Source of the DNA: JAWWOL01 sp963797535
Lineage (GTDB): Bacteria; Actinomycetota; Actinomycetes; JAWWOL01
Direction: 5' to 3'
DNA length: 64,000 bases
Assembly: GCA_963797535.1 (NCBI GenBank)
Contig: CAWCPQ010000002.1
Location: forward strand, 124,001-188,000
The position numbers and the translations under genes were made by a program. A model generated the notes under the pieces. That model had not been told where the DNA came from, did no database searches, and worked only from the letters and a program-made list of their open reading frames with translations. This document shows, in pieces, positions 54,060 to 62,424 of the stretch (position 1 is the first letter of the stretch; every line of letters starts with the position of its first letter).

Positions 54060-55109
54060 TCAGCGGTGCTGCTGGTAGTCGATCGCACTATAGGCCTTGA
54101 GCTTGACCAGCTGGTGCTCCGAGGTGACGGTACGGATCGTGCCCGAACGCGAGCGCATCACGAGGGACTGCGTGTCGGCGCCGCCGCCACGGTAGTGGAC
54201 GCCTCGCAACAGCTCGCCGTCGGTGATGCCGGTGGCAGCGAAGAACACGTTGTCGCAGCGGACCAGGTCATCGGTCAGCAGCACCCGGCTCAGGTCGTGG
54301 CCGGCGTCAGTGGCGCGTCGGCGTTCAGCGTCGTCACGTGGGTACAGCTTGGCCTGGATGACGCCACCGGTGCACTTGACGGCGCAGGCGGTGATGATCC
54401 CTTCCGGGGTGCCACCGATGCCGAGCAGGAGGTCGACCCCGGTGCCGTCACGGCAGGCCATGATCGCGCCGGCCACGTCGCCGTCGCTGATGTACTTGAT
54501 CCGGGCGCCGGTGTCGCGGATCTCGCGGATCAGGTCCTGGTGCCTCGGCCGGTCCAGCACGATCACCGTGACGTCCTCGGGCGAGCCGCCCTTGGCCTTG
54601 GCCACCGCCTCGACGTTGTAGGCCACCGGCGCCTCGAGATCGACGGAGTGTGCGGCCGCCGGCCCGGTGACGAGCTTGTCCATGTAGAACACGGCCGAGG
54701 GGTCGTACATCGTCCCGCGCTCGGCCACGGCCATCACCGCGATGGCGTTGTTCATGCCCTTGGCCGCCAGGGTGGTGCCGTCGATCGGGTCGACAGCGAC
54801 GTCGCACTCCGCGCCCGTGCCATCGCCGACCTCCTCGCCGTTGAACAGCATCGGGGCTTCGTCCTTCTCCCCCTCGCCGATGACGACGACACCGCTCATC
54901 GACACCGTGCCGATCAGCCGACGCATCGCGTCGACCGCAGCCCGGTCGGCACCGTTCTTGTCGCCCCGGCCGACCCAGCGACCGGCGGCCATCGCCGCGG
55001 CCTCGGTGACCCGACAGAGCTCGAGGGCCAGGTTGCGGTCGGGTGCTTCGCTGCCGACAGCCAGCTCGGGAGGTACGGACTGGTCCATCTCCATGTCGAG
55101 GTTCCCCAC
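54060..55109 (-). CDS. glpX: Class II fructose-1,6-bisphosphatase
   Basis: 349 residues from a GTG; the ATG at 55094, with GGGGA upstream, is an equally good start. The GlpX metal and substrate motifs are present: VGRGDKNGADRAAVDAMR, GEGEKDEAP, DVAVDPIDGTTL, YISDGDVAGAI and GIGGTPEGIITA. It dephosphorylates fructose-1,6-bisphosphate in gluconeogenesis, which growth on lactate and DHAP requires. First gene of the glpX-lutABC operon, with a LacI-type operator 67 nt upstream. Confidence 0.93.
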   Translation of the reverse strand: MGNLDMEMDQSVPPELAVGSEAPDRNLALELCRVTEAAAMAAGRWVGRGDKNGADRAAVDAMRRLIGTVSMSGVVVIGEGEKDEAPMLFNGEEVGDGTGAECDVAVDPIDGTTLAAKGMNNAIAVMAVAERGTMYDPSAVFYMDKLVTGPAAAHSVDLEAPVAYNVEAVAKAKGGSPEDVTVIVLDRPRHQDLIREIRDTGARIKYISDGDVAGAIMACRDGTGVDLLLGIGGTPEGIITACAVKCTGGVIQAKLYPRDDAERRRATDAGHDLSRVLLTDDLVRCDNVFFAATGITDGELLRGVHYRGGGADTQSLVMRSRSGTIRTVTSEHQLVKLKAYSAIDYQQHR

Positions 55110-55175
55110 TCGTCACATGCCCGGGCTTTGCTCGTTCCTGTGATTGTCCTCGCCAAGCCCGAACCGCCCAACTTC

Positions 55176-55187
55176 TGAATCGATTCA
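55176..55187 (-). promoter_or_regulatory. LacI-type operator upstream of glpX-lutABC
   Basis: TGAATCGATTCA is a perfect 12-bp palindrome (14 bp with the flanking C/G). It matches the rhamnose operon operator except for one base. A weak promoter (TTGGTG, 16 nt, TATCCT on the minus strand) ends directly beside it. Confidence 0.75.
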
Positions 55188-55244
55188 GGATACTGCCAAA
55201 CACCTCGGCACCAACCCGTCCGCGAATGGCCTACGATCGCGGGC

Positions 55245-55592
55245 ATGATCGGACACATCGACGAGGTGGTGGTCGACTGCGCCGAGCCGATGGCGCTCGC
55301 ACGATTCTGGGCGTCCGTCCTCGGCGGCGCGGCCACGATGCGGGACGACGCCTGGTGCTACGTCGATCCGCCGGGGTGGACCCGGCTGGCCTTCCAGCTC
55401 GTGCCCGAGGGCAAGACGGTCAAGAACCGGTTGCACCTCGATGTCGTGGTCGAGGACATCGCGGCGGCGTCCGCTCAGGCGGTGGAGCTCGGTGCCCGTA
55501 CGGTCGGCCCGGTTCACTCCGACGCCGCAGGGTCCTTTCAAGTGCTGCTGGACCCCGAGGACAACGAGTGGTGCGTCGTCAGGCCACCCTGA
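55245..55592 (+). CDS. VOC family (glyoxalase-like) protein
   Basis: 115 residues. It opens with HIDEVVVDCAEPMALARFWASVL and ends with LLDPEDNEWCVVRPP, the standard single VOC module of actinobacterial glyoxalase-like proteins. Metal or ligand is unknown. A -10-like TACGAT ends 7 nt before the ATG, suggesting a leaderless mRNA. It is divergent from glpX and close to the operator, which could therefore also affect it. Confidence 0.8.
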   Translation: MIGHIDEVVVDCAEPMALARFWASVLGGAATMRDDAWCYVDPPGWTRLAFQLVPEGKTVKNRLHLDVVVEDIAAASAQAVELGARTVGPVHSDAAGSFQVLLDPEDNEWCVVRPP

Positions 55593-55593
55593 G

Positions 55594-56382
55594 TCACCGC
55601 GGGGTACGGGCGGTCAGCATCACGGTGCTGCACACCAGCGGTGGCAGACTCCCGGCCTCGGCGTACAGACCTCGTCGCAACGACTCGCGTTCGTCGGCGG
55701 ACATCGCCTGGAGGAAGGGGACGGTGTGCGGCATGCCCAACCGCCAGTTGACCATGTCCGTGGGTGAGACGGGCACAGTGACCTCCACCCGGTCAGCGCT
55801 GACGTCCCGGAGCTTCCCCGCGCGAGCCACCGCAGCCAGTCCGTCCGCCGTGTCGGTCCGGGAGGACGTCCGCTGCTTCAGGTCGGCGTACCACGTCGGC
55901 GGTCGCCAGCCGTGGGCCAGCAGCCCGTCCTCGACCACGTGCCGAACCGGATGGTCGTCCTCGCGGTGCCAGGTGCTCGCCAGCACCCACCCGCCCGGCC
56001 GGACCACCCTGGACGCCTCGGCGAGCGCGTCGGAGGGTTCGGACAAGTGGTTGAGGACGAACCCGGCAACCAGCGCATCCGCCACAGCGGCGGAAAACGG
56101 CAGGGCTCGGACATCGGCAGCGACGACCGGACAGGCCGTCCGGGCGCGGGCCAGTGACAACAGAGCCGGCGCGGCGTCGACGGCGACGACGGCAGCCCCC
56201 GCAGCGACGAGCAGCCGGGTGGCAGTGCCACTGCCGGCGCCCACGTCGAGCACCCGGCGGCCGTGCCAGTCCGGTCCGCGCGAGACGAGAGCAGCAGCCA
56301 GCACACCGTAGACGCGGTCCGGGCCGCCCGCCCATGATGCGGCGCCGGCCTCGTAGGCTTGGCGGAGCGGATCGGCCGTCAC
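55594..56382 (-). CDS. SAM-dependent methyltransferase, class I
   Basis: 262 residues from the GTG at 56382, which overlaps the stop of the upstream kinase gene (GTGA). Motif I is RVLDVGAGSGTATRLLVAAG. AVDAAPALL, LPFSAAVADALVAGFVLNHL and the ASRVVRPGGWVLASTW segment are the UbiE/Methyltransf_11 type. The substrate is unknown. It converges with the VOC gene with a 1-nt gap. Confidence 0.85.
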   Translation of the reverse strand: MTADPLRQAYEAGAASWAGGPDRVYGVLAAALVSRGPDWHGRRVLDVGAGSGTATRLLVAAGAAVVAVDAAPALLSLARARTACPVVAADVRALPFSAAVADALVAGFVLNHLSEPSDALAEASRVVRPGGWVLASTWHREDDHPVRHVVEDGLLAHGWRPPTWYADLKQRTSSRTDTADGLAAVARAGKLRDVSADRVEVTVPVSPTDMVNWRLGMPHTVPFLQAMSADERESLRRGLYAEAGSLPPLVCSTVMLTARTPR

Positions 56383-57347
56383 ATCAACGCGCTGCCCCTG
56401 GTGACCCAACCCGACCACCAGGCGAGCTCGTCGGGCTGGTCGCACTTGCTCCAGGCCATCTGTACGGCGGCGCCGGTCAACGCCAACGGCAGCTGCCGGT
56501 CCCACCACGGTGCGGTGTCCACGCCGTACGCCTCGAGGGCCGTGCGATAGCGCTCGATCGTTGCCTCCTTGCTCTCCGGCAGCCGGTCGCAGTTGACCGC
56601 GACGTACCAGCCGAGGTCGGCGCACGGGGCGTCGATGCCGGGGAAGGCCCAGTCGACCAGCACGACGGTGCGATCGTCGAGGATGCCGAGGTTGCCGCCC
56701 TTCCAGTCGCCGTGCACCAACGAGGTCGGGGTGGTCGACAGTGCGTTGACGAGTGGCGTCGGGTCAGTGGCCAGCGCCGTCAGCACACCGTGCAGCTGCG
56801 GAGCATGGGCACCCAGCCGCTCCCACATCGGCCCGAGCAGCGCGGGGACTCCGCTCAGCGGCCCGCGCTCAGCCTCCTCCACGGCAAAGCCGGGCCCGAG
56901 CATCCGCCATCGCTGGGCCGGCTCGGTAAGCGCCAGGTCATCAGTCAGGTCGGCGGTGGCTGCGTGCATCTCAGCCATCGTCTCGACCAACAACGCCTGC
57001 TGGTCAAGGGAAATTGGGGCGTTGTCCGGCAGAAATGCAGCTGCCACGTCGCGCATCAGCAACTCTGCCAGACCGGTCTCCGGATCGAAGGCAACGTCAA
57101 CGAGCGCCGTGTCGATGCTGGACGGGAGGCGAGTGAACAGCCCGCTGGACCACATCCGGACCACCCTCGGCACGCCGACGTCGGCAACGGCTCGCATCAC
57201 CCAGTCGGTCTCGTACGACAGGCGTTTGATGACATAGGAATCGCCATCGATGACCACCCGCTCGAAGCTGGCGCTCGACAGGCCATCGACCGACGGCCCC
57301 ATCGGCTCGCGCATCGTCGACCCCGTGAGATCGAGCGCTCGCAGCAC
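56379..57347 (-). CDS. APH-type phosphotransferase
   Basis: 322 residues from the GTG at 57347, preceded by GGAGGG. Kinase core: IDGDSYVIKRLSYETDW (ATP lysine), catalytic loop LVHGDWKGGNLGILDD, and metal aspartate in VLVDWAFPG. This is the aminoglycoside phosphotransferase/choline-kinase fold. The acceptor is unknown. It is translationally coupled to the methyltransferase gene and divergent from a second, different APH-type kinase. Confidence 0.82.
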   Translation of the reverse strand: MLRALDLTGSTMREPMGPSVDGLSSASFERVVIDGDSYVIKRLSYETDWVMRAVADVGVPRVVRMWSSGLFTRLPSSIDTALVDVAFDPETGLAELLMRDVAAAFLPDNAPISLDQQALLVETMAEMHAATADLTDDLALTEPAQRWRMLGPGFAVEEAERGPLSGVPALLGPMWERLGAHAPQLHGVLTALATDPTPLVNALSTTPTSLVHGDWKGGNLGILDDRTVVLVDWAFPGIDAPCADLGWYVAVNCDRLPESKEATIERYRTALEAYGVDTAPWWDRQLPLALTGAAVQMAWSKCDQPDELAWWSGWVTRGSALM

Positions 57348-57522
57348 AGCGACTCCCTCCGACCACGTGGTACGGCACCAGTTCACCGCTCGCCGCCGGT
57401 CAACGCAAGAGTGATCCAGGATGAACAGGGACGACACACCGCCGAAACGCCGGGTATCTACCGTGTGAACGGTCAGGGGCAGTTTGAACCCTCCCCCTCG
57501 GTGTGTGCGCAGGGGAGCTCCA

Positions 57523-58533
57523 GTGCTCGGAAAGTACGTCGGATATGTCGCCGGGCAGGACCGGCTGCACGGGTTTCTGTCCAGCATTCTCTGGGACCAG
57601 ATGGGCGTACGGCAGTCCGGTCCGGCCTTCCGCGCGTTTCGCCTCAACGGGAGCAACGAGGTCTACGCCTACGAAGAAAAGTTCAGTGGCAGCAAGATAA
57701 TTTGCAAGTTCTACGGGCCCAAGTTCGGCTGGGACAAGGACAAGGCCGCGTGGGCGGCACACCAGGAGTACGACAGCCTGCAGCGCCTCCGTGGTTATGA
57801 CCTGGTCGGCTCCCCCCATCACGTGATCCGGCCGTTGGGCTGTGACAGTGACATCAACTCGGTGCTCGCGCTGGAGTACTACGCCGGCGAGCAGTTCAGC
57901 TCCGCGATCCGGCGCGCGACCCAGCGCCGCGACGATGCCCATCTGTTCTGGCGGCTGAAGTCACTCGCCTATTTCCTTGCTACGCAGCACATCCGGACCG
58001 CAAACGGCTACATGGTCGACTTCGACCACGACGCGAACTACTACGCCCGGCTCGTACGCAAGCTGCAACGCCGCCGGCGCATCGGCCAGTGGGATGTCGA
58101 CGAGCTGTTGTGGCTCGGCGACTGCTGGCGGGACAAGCCGAAGATGTGGCAGGACCAGCAGGTGTGGCTGCACGGAGATGCCACCCCGGCCAACTTCCTG
58201 TTCGGCGACGGCCTCAACGTCGGGGCGATCGACCTCGAGCGGATGAAGCGCGGCGACCGGATGTTCGACCTCGGTCGCGTCGCCGGCGAGCTGCAGCACG
58301 CGTTCATGCAGGCGACCGGGGACCACCACCGGTCCGAGCCGTTCATCGGCCACTTCCTGTGGGAGTACGCCTGCCACTTCCCGGACCGTCAGGGGGCGTT
58401 CCGTTCCATCTCCGGCCGCGCGCCGTACTACATGGGCCTCAACCTGCTGCGGATCGCGCGCAACGACTACATCGGCGACCAGTACGGCGCTACGTTGATC
58501 GCTCAGGCGAAGACGCTGCTTCGTGCTAGCTAG
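57523..58533 (+). CDS. APH-type phosphotransferase paired with a HAD phosphatase
   Basis: 336 residues from the GTG at 57523 with AGGGGAG upstream. Kinase features: YEEKFSGSKIICKFYG (lysine), catalytic HGDATPANFLFGDG near residue 217, then AIDLERMKRGDRMFDL. The long N-terminal part and VIRPLG-type linker resemble stand-alone small-molecule kinases more than antibiotic-resistance enzymes. The HAD gene starts 30 nt after it, so kinase and phosphatase are made together. Substrate unknown. Confidence 0.75.
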   Translation: MLGKYVGYVAGQDRLHGFLSSILWDQMGVRQSGPAFRAFRLNGSNEVYAYEEKFSGSKIICKFYGPKFGWDKDKAAWAAHQEYDSLQRLRGYDLVGSPHHVIRPLGCDSDINSVLALEYYAGEQFSSAIRRATQRRDDAHLFWRLKSLAYFLATQHIRTANGYMVDFDHDANYYARLVRKLQRRRRIGQWDVDELLWLGDCWRDKPKMWQDQQVWLHGDATPANFLFGDGLNVGAIDLERMKRGDRMFDLGRVAGELQHAFMQATGDHHRSEPFIGHFLWEYACHFPDRQGAFRSISGRAPYYMGLNLLRIARNDYIGDQYGATLIAQAKTLLRAS

Positions 58534-58563
58534 AACGTCGCCGGGGCAGCAGTGAGGGCAGGC

Positions 58564-59292
58564 ATGGAGATCAAGGCGATCGTGTTCGACGTCAACGGCA
58601 CGTTGATCGAGATCCACACCGAGGACGACTCGGAGGCGTGCTTCCGCGCGGCCGGCCATTTCCTTACCTACCAGGGGATCGACCTGCGCCGGCACCAGGT
58701 GAGGGACCTCTACTTCCGGACGATGAAGCACCAGCAACGGACCAGCTCGCAGGAGTATCCGGAGTTCGACGCCGTCGCGATCTGGCGGACGATCATCAAC
58801 GACCACGCCACCGACTACACCCGTAGCCTTCCGCCGGAAAAGCTCGAGCAGCTGCCGCTGTTCCTCGCCGAGATGTACCGGGGCATCTCCCGGCGCAAGC
58901 TCAGGCTCTACCCACACGTACGCGACGTGCTCGACGTTCTCCGCGACCGGTTCAAGCTGGCAGTTGTGACCGACGGGCAGTCCTCCTACGCCCGCGGAGA
59001 GCTGCACAAGGCCGGCCTCGCCGACTACTTCGACCCGATCGTGGTCTCGGCCGACCACGGCTTCCGCAAGCCGGACCGCCGGCTGTTCCAAATCGCGTTG
59101 GACGGCCTGGGAGTGGCGGCGGAGAATGCGATGTACGTCGGCAACGACATGCACCGCGACATCTTCGGGGCGCGCGAGATGGGCATGACGACGGTCATGT
59201 TCAACTCCGACCAGGGGGCCAAACAGCATCAGGGCTGCGCGGCTGACCACACCATCCACGACTGGCGCGAGCTGCTCGGGATCCTGGACTGA
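58564..59292 (+). CDS. HAD-superfamily hydrolase
   Basis: 242 residues from the ATG at 58564, with GAGGGCAGG upstream. Motif I is VFDVNGTL, with Asn in place of the usual second Asp. Motif II is in VVTDGQS, a lysine in FRKPD, and motif IV in VGNDMHRDIFGA. An all-helical cap lies between. It is likely a phosphatase of a small phospho-compound. Position directly after the kinase suggests that both act on the same or linked metabolites. Confidence 0.82.
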   Translation: MEIKAIVFDVNGTLIEIHTEDDSEACFRAAGHFLTYQGIDLRRHQVRDLYFRTMKHQQRTSSQEYPEFDAVAIWRTIINDHATDYTRSLPPEKLEQLPLFLAEMYRGISRRKLRLYPHVRDVLDVLRDRFKLAVVTDGQSSYARGELHKAGLADYFDPIVVSADHGFRKPDRRLFQIALDGLGVAAENAMYVGNDMHRDIFGAREMGMTTVMFNSDQGAKQHQGCAADHTIHDWRELLGILD

Positions 59293-59329
59293 TGCGCGGA
59301 CCCTCCGGCCACGAGGGGACCCCGGAATA

Positions 59330-59345
59330 GTTTGCATATGCAAAC
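59330..59345. promoter_or_regulatory. 16-bp perfect palindrome upstream of the MFS gene
   Basis: GTTTGCATATGCAAAC is perfectly symmetric. TAGAGT (59350-59355) just downstream can be the -10 box, so the palindrome overlaps the promoter. Such AT-centred sites are typical for MarR- or TetR-type repressors; no regulator gene is adjacent. Confidence 0.6.
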
Positions 59346-59391
59346 GGTCTAGAGTGGGTGACAGCTTCGTTCTGAGCCCGAGGAGTGCGTC

Positions 59392-60915
59392 GTGCCCGCC
59401 AGCAGCCCCGCCGCGATCGTCGTCGATCCCGCAACCTGGCGTGGCCGAGCCCTCGTACCCGTACTCGTCTATGTCGGTCTGCTCGTTGCGGTCGTCAGCA
59501 GCCTCGGCTCGCCGCTGGTGCCGACCATCGCCCAGGACTACAACGTCTCGCTCGGCACGGCGCAGTGGTCCCTCACCCTGACCCTGCTCGTCGGTGCCGT
59601 CATTTCCCCCGTCGCCGGCCGGCTCGGCGATGGGCCGCACCGACGTCGGGCGCTCGTCGGAGCGTTGGGCGTCGTGTCGGCCGGCAGCGTTCTGGCCGCC
59701 CTGCCCGGTCTCGGCTTCGGCTTCCTCCTGCTCGGCCGGGGGATGCAGGGCGTCGGCCTTGCCCTGCTGCCGCTCGCGATGGGCGTCGCTCGCGACCACC
59801 TCGACCCGGCCCGCGCGCGATCCACCCTGGCCGTGCTCTCGGTGACTGCCGTCGTCGGCGTCGGCCTCGGCTACCCGATCACCGGCATCATCGCCGAGCA
59901 TCTCAGCTTCCACGCAGGCTTCTGGATGGCGGCCGGGTTCGGGGTGATCGCCATGGCCCTGTCCGCCACCGTCGTACCGGTCAGCTCGCACAAGCCCAAG
60001 GCCTACTTCGACTTGCCGGGCGCAATTCTGCTGGGCACGGCTCTCGCCGGCGTCCTGGTCTGCCTGAGCGAGGGCGAGGACTGGGGCTGGGCGTCGCCGA
60101 CCTTGCTCCTGGTACTGCTCGCGTCGGCGTTGCTGCTCGCGGTCTTCATCCGGCACGAGCTACGGTCTGCTGCGCCGCTGGTCAACCTGCGCCTGATGCG
60201 CCACCCGACCTCGCTGACCGCCAACGTCACCGGGCTGCTCGCGGGCGTCGGCATGTACATGCTGCTGTCGATGATCGTGCGCTACGTCCAGACGCCGACC
60301 TCCACCGGGTACGGGCTCGGCGCCTCTGTCGTCGTCGCCGGCCTGGCCCTGCTGCCGATGTCCATCGCCAGCCTCTTCAGCAGCCGGCTGGTGGTCTGGC
60401 TCGGCAAGTGGGTGAGCGCTGAGAAGCTGCTGCCCCTGGGCGTACTGATGTTCGTCGTCGGCCTGGCCATCTTCGCCACCAACCGCAGCCAGCTCTGGGA
60501 GATCTTCCTGGTGATGGCGATCGTCGGTCTGTCCATCGGCGCCTCGTTCGCCGTGATGCCGCGGATGATCATCGCGGCAACGCCGGTCAGCGAGACCAGC
60601 AGCGCCCTGGCCCTGAACCAGGTCCTGCGCACCGTCGGCTACTCGATGGGCAGCGCGCTGGGCGCGACGATCCTCACCGCACACACGCCGGCCGGGGCGA
60701 TCTATCCCGAGAACGTGGGCTACACCGTGGCGTCGGTCATCGCGATGGTGCTGCTGCTGATCACCGCGGTCATCAGCTACATCCTGCCGCGCAGGGCAGC
60801 TCGGGTCACTGGGGTCCTCACTCCGGAGGAGGAGCTGCTGGCCGAGGACAACGCCGAGGCTGCGATCGCGGGCGCGCTGACGCTGGAGTACGAGCCGTCC
60901 GACGTGCGGCGCTAG
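59392..60915 (+). CDS. MFS drug/metabolite exporter (DHA2 type, 14 TM)
   Basis: 507 residues from a GTG with GAGGAG upstream. About 14 hydrophobic segments are visible. The first loop motif GRLGDGPHRRRALVGALG and motif C (TAVVGVGLGYPITGIIAEHL) place it with DHA2 multidrug exporters. It is likely controlled by a repressor at the palindrome upstream. Its stop shares CTAG with the YjbR-like gene. Confidence 0.85.
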   Translation: MPASSPAAIVVDPATWRGRALVPVLVYVGLLVAVVSSLGSPLVPTIAQDYNVSLGTAQWSLTLTLLVGAVISPVAGRLGDGPHRRRALVGALGVVSAGSVLAALPGLGFGFLLLGRGMQGVGLALLPLAMGVARDHLDPARARSTLAVLSVTAVVGVGLGYPITGIIAEHLSFHAGFWMAAGFGVIAMALSATVVPVSSHKPKAYFDLPGAILLGTALAGVLVCLSEGEDWGWASPTLLLVLLASALLLAVFIRHELRSAAPLVNLRLMRHPTSLTANVTGLLAGVGMYMLLSMIVRYVQTPTSTGYGLGASVVVAGLALLPMSIASLFSSRLVVWLGKWVSAEKLLPLGVLMFVVGLAIFATNRSQLWEIFLVMAIVGLSIGASFAVMPRMIIAATPVSETSSALALNQVLRTVGYSMGSALGATILTAHTPAGAIYPENVGYTVASVIAMVLLLITAVISYILPRRAARVTGVLTPEEELLAEDNAEAAIAGALTLEYEPSDVRR

Positions 60916-61280
60916 GCACCGCTCCCCTCGTCTCCCGGAGCCCGCATCCGCCAGGCGTCGGTCACCAGATCGTCCAGCCGTTCGACGCTGACCTTGTCCA
61001 GGTGCAGCATCACCAGCGGCCAGCCGTCGTAGCCGGGCGTGGTGAAGAACACGTCCGGCTCCCCCAGCAGCAGCGCCTGCTTCTCCGCCTCGTCGCCGAC
61101 GTAGAGCACTGCGATGTCGGTACGGATCCGGCGTCGCTCCCCCGGTCGCCGCTCAGGGTAGGACCAGACGAATCCCTTGCCAGCGACCCGAAAGTCGAAG
61201 CCCTCACTGGGGATCTCCTCGACGTTCGGAAGAGCCATCGCCAGCTCGCGTACATCGTCCTCGTCAGCCACCGAACTCAC
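60912..61280 (-). CDS. MmcQ/YjbR family protein
   Basis: 122 residues. The family pattern is clear: VRELAMALPNVEEIPS, FRVAGKGFVWSYPER, then EKQALLLGEPDVFFTTPGYDG, WPLVMLHLDKVS and LVTDAWRMRAP. The fold is CyaY-like, and a DNA-binding role is assumed for the family but weakly supported. Converges with the MFS gene. Confidence 0.82.
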   Translation of the reverse strand: MSSVADEDDVRELAMALPNVEEIPSEGFDFRVAGKGFVWSYPERRPGERRRIRTDIAVLYVGDEAEKQALLLGEPDVFFTTPGYDGWPLVMLHLDKVSVERLDDLVTDAWRMRAPGDEGSGA

Positions 61281-61354
61281 TCCCCGATCGCACCGCCCAC
61301 GTCGGCATCAGGCTAGACGGCAGCACCGACACGGCGCTCGGCCGGCCGCCCCGT

Positions 61355-61384
61355 TTGCCGGGGCCAGCGGTCAGGGCCTAGCGT
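61355..61384 (+). promoter_or_regulatory. Promoter of tdh (leaderless)
   Basis: TTGCCG (61355-61360), 18-nt spacer, TAGCGT (61379-61384), then 7 nt to the GTG at 61392. No Shine-Dalgarno is present. Confidence 0.5.
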
Positions 61385-61391
61385 GCCGGGG

Positions 61392-62423
61392 GTGAAGGCT
61401 CTCGTGAAGCTCAAAGGCGAGCCGGGGCTGTGGCTCGAGGACGTCCCCGAGCCCACGGTCGGTCCGGGCGACGTCCTCGTACGGGTCCTGCGGACCGGTA
61501 TCTGCGGCACTGATCTGCACCTGTTGTCCTGGGACGCCTGGGCGCAGTCGGCCATGTCGCCCCCGGTGATCCTCGGTCACGAGTTCGTCGGCGAGGTGGT
61601 CGAGGTCGGCGCCGCGGTGACCAACGTCGAGGTCGGTGACCTGGTCAGCGGTGAGGGGCACGTGGTCTGCGGGCGTTGCCGCAACTGCCTCGCCGGGCGC
61701 CGACACCTGTGCGCCAACACCATCGGCATCGGGGTGCAGCGCGACGGCGCCTTCGCCGAGTACGTCGCCATCCCCGCGCAGAACGCCTGGCGGCACACCC
61801 ATGACGTGCCACTCGAGGTCGCCGCGATCTTCGACCCCTTCGGCAACGCCGTGCACACCGCGCTGCAGTTCCGCGTCCTCGGCGAGGACGTGCTGATCAC
61901 CGGCGCCGGCCCCATCGGCATCATGGCGGCAGCTGTGGTGAGGCACGCGGGCGCGCGCCACGTCGTCATCACCGACGTCAGCGACTACCGCCTCGAGCTG
62001 GCCCGCAGCGCGGGGGTCACCCTCGCGGTCGACACCCGTACGACGTCGCTGGCGCAAGTACAGGAACAGCTGGGCATGCGCGAGGGCTTCGACGTCGGGC
62101 TCGAGATGTCCGGCCATCCCGAGGCGCTCAGCGACATGGTCGCCAACATGACCCACGGTGGCCGCATCGCGCTGCTCGGCCTGCCTGCTGGTCCGGTGTC
62201 GCTGGACCTGCCGCGGGTGGTGCTCAACATGCTCACCCTCAAGGGCGTCTACGGTCGCGAGATGTTCGAGACCTGGTACGAGATGTCGGTGCTTCTTCAA
62301 GCGGGGCTGGACATCTCGAACGTGGTGACCGACGTGCTGCCCTACACCGAGTGGGAGAAGGCGTTCGACACTGCTGCCGGCGGCGCCTGCGGCAAGGTCG
62401 TACTCGACTGGACGAGGAGCTGA
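61392..62423 (+). CDS. tdh: L-threonine 3-dehydrogenase
   Basis: 343 residues from the GTG at 61392, chosen because the protein then starts VKALVKLKGEPG, as in E. coli Tdh. Catalytic zinc site: GICGTDLHLLSWD and ILGHEFVGEV. Structural zinc cysteines: CGRCRNCLAGRRHLC. The Rossmann fold has TGAGPIGIMAA. It oxidises L-threonine to 2-amino-3-ketobutyrate. It is followed after 1 nt by the 2-amino-3-ketobutyrate ligase gene, so the two-step threonine-to-glycine route is complete in gene order. Confidence 0.92.
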   Translation: MKALVKLKGEPGLWLEDVPEPTVGPGDVLVRVLRTGICGTDLHLLSWDAWAQSAMSPPVILGHEFVGEVVEVGAAVTNVEVGDLVSGEGHVVCGRCRNCLAGRRHLCANTIGIGVQRDGAFAEYVAIPAQNAWRHTHDVPLEVAAIFDPFGNAVHTALQFRVLGEDVLITGAGPIGIMAAAVVRHAGARHVVITDVSDYRLELARSAGVTLAVDTRTTSLAQVQEQLGMREGFDVGLEMSGHPEALSDMVANMTHGGRIALLGLPAGPVSLDLPRVVLNMLTLKGVYGREMFETWYEMSVLLQAGLDISNVVTDVLPYTEWEKAFDTAAGGACGKVVLDWTRS

Positions 62424-62424
62424 C

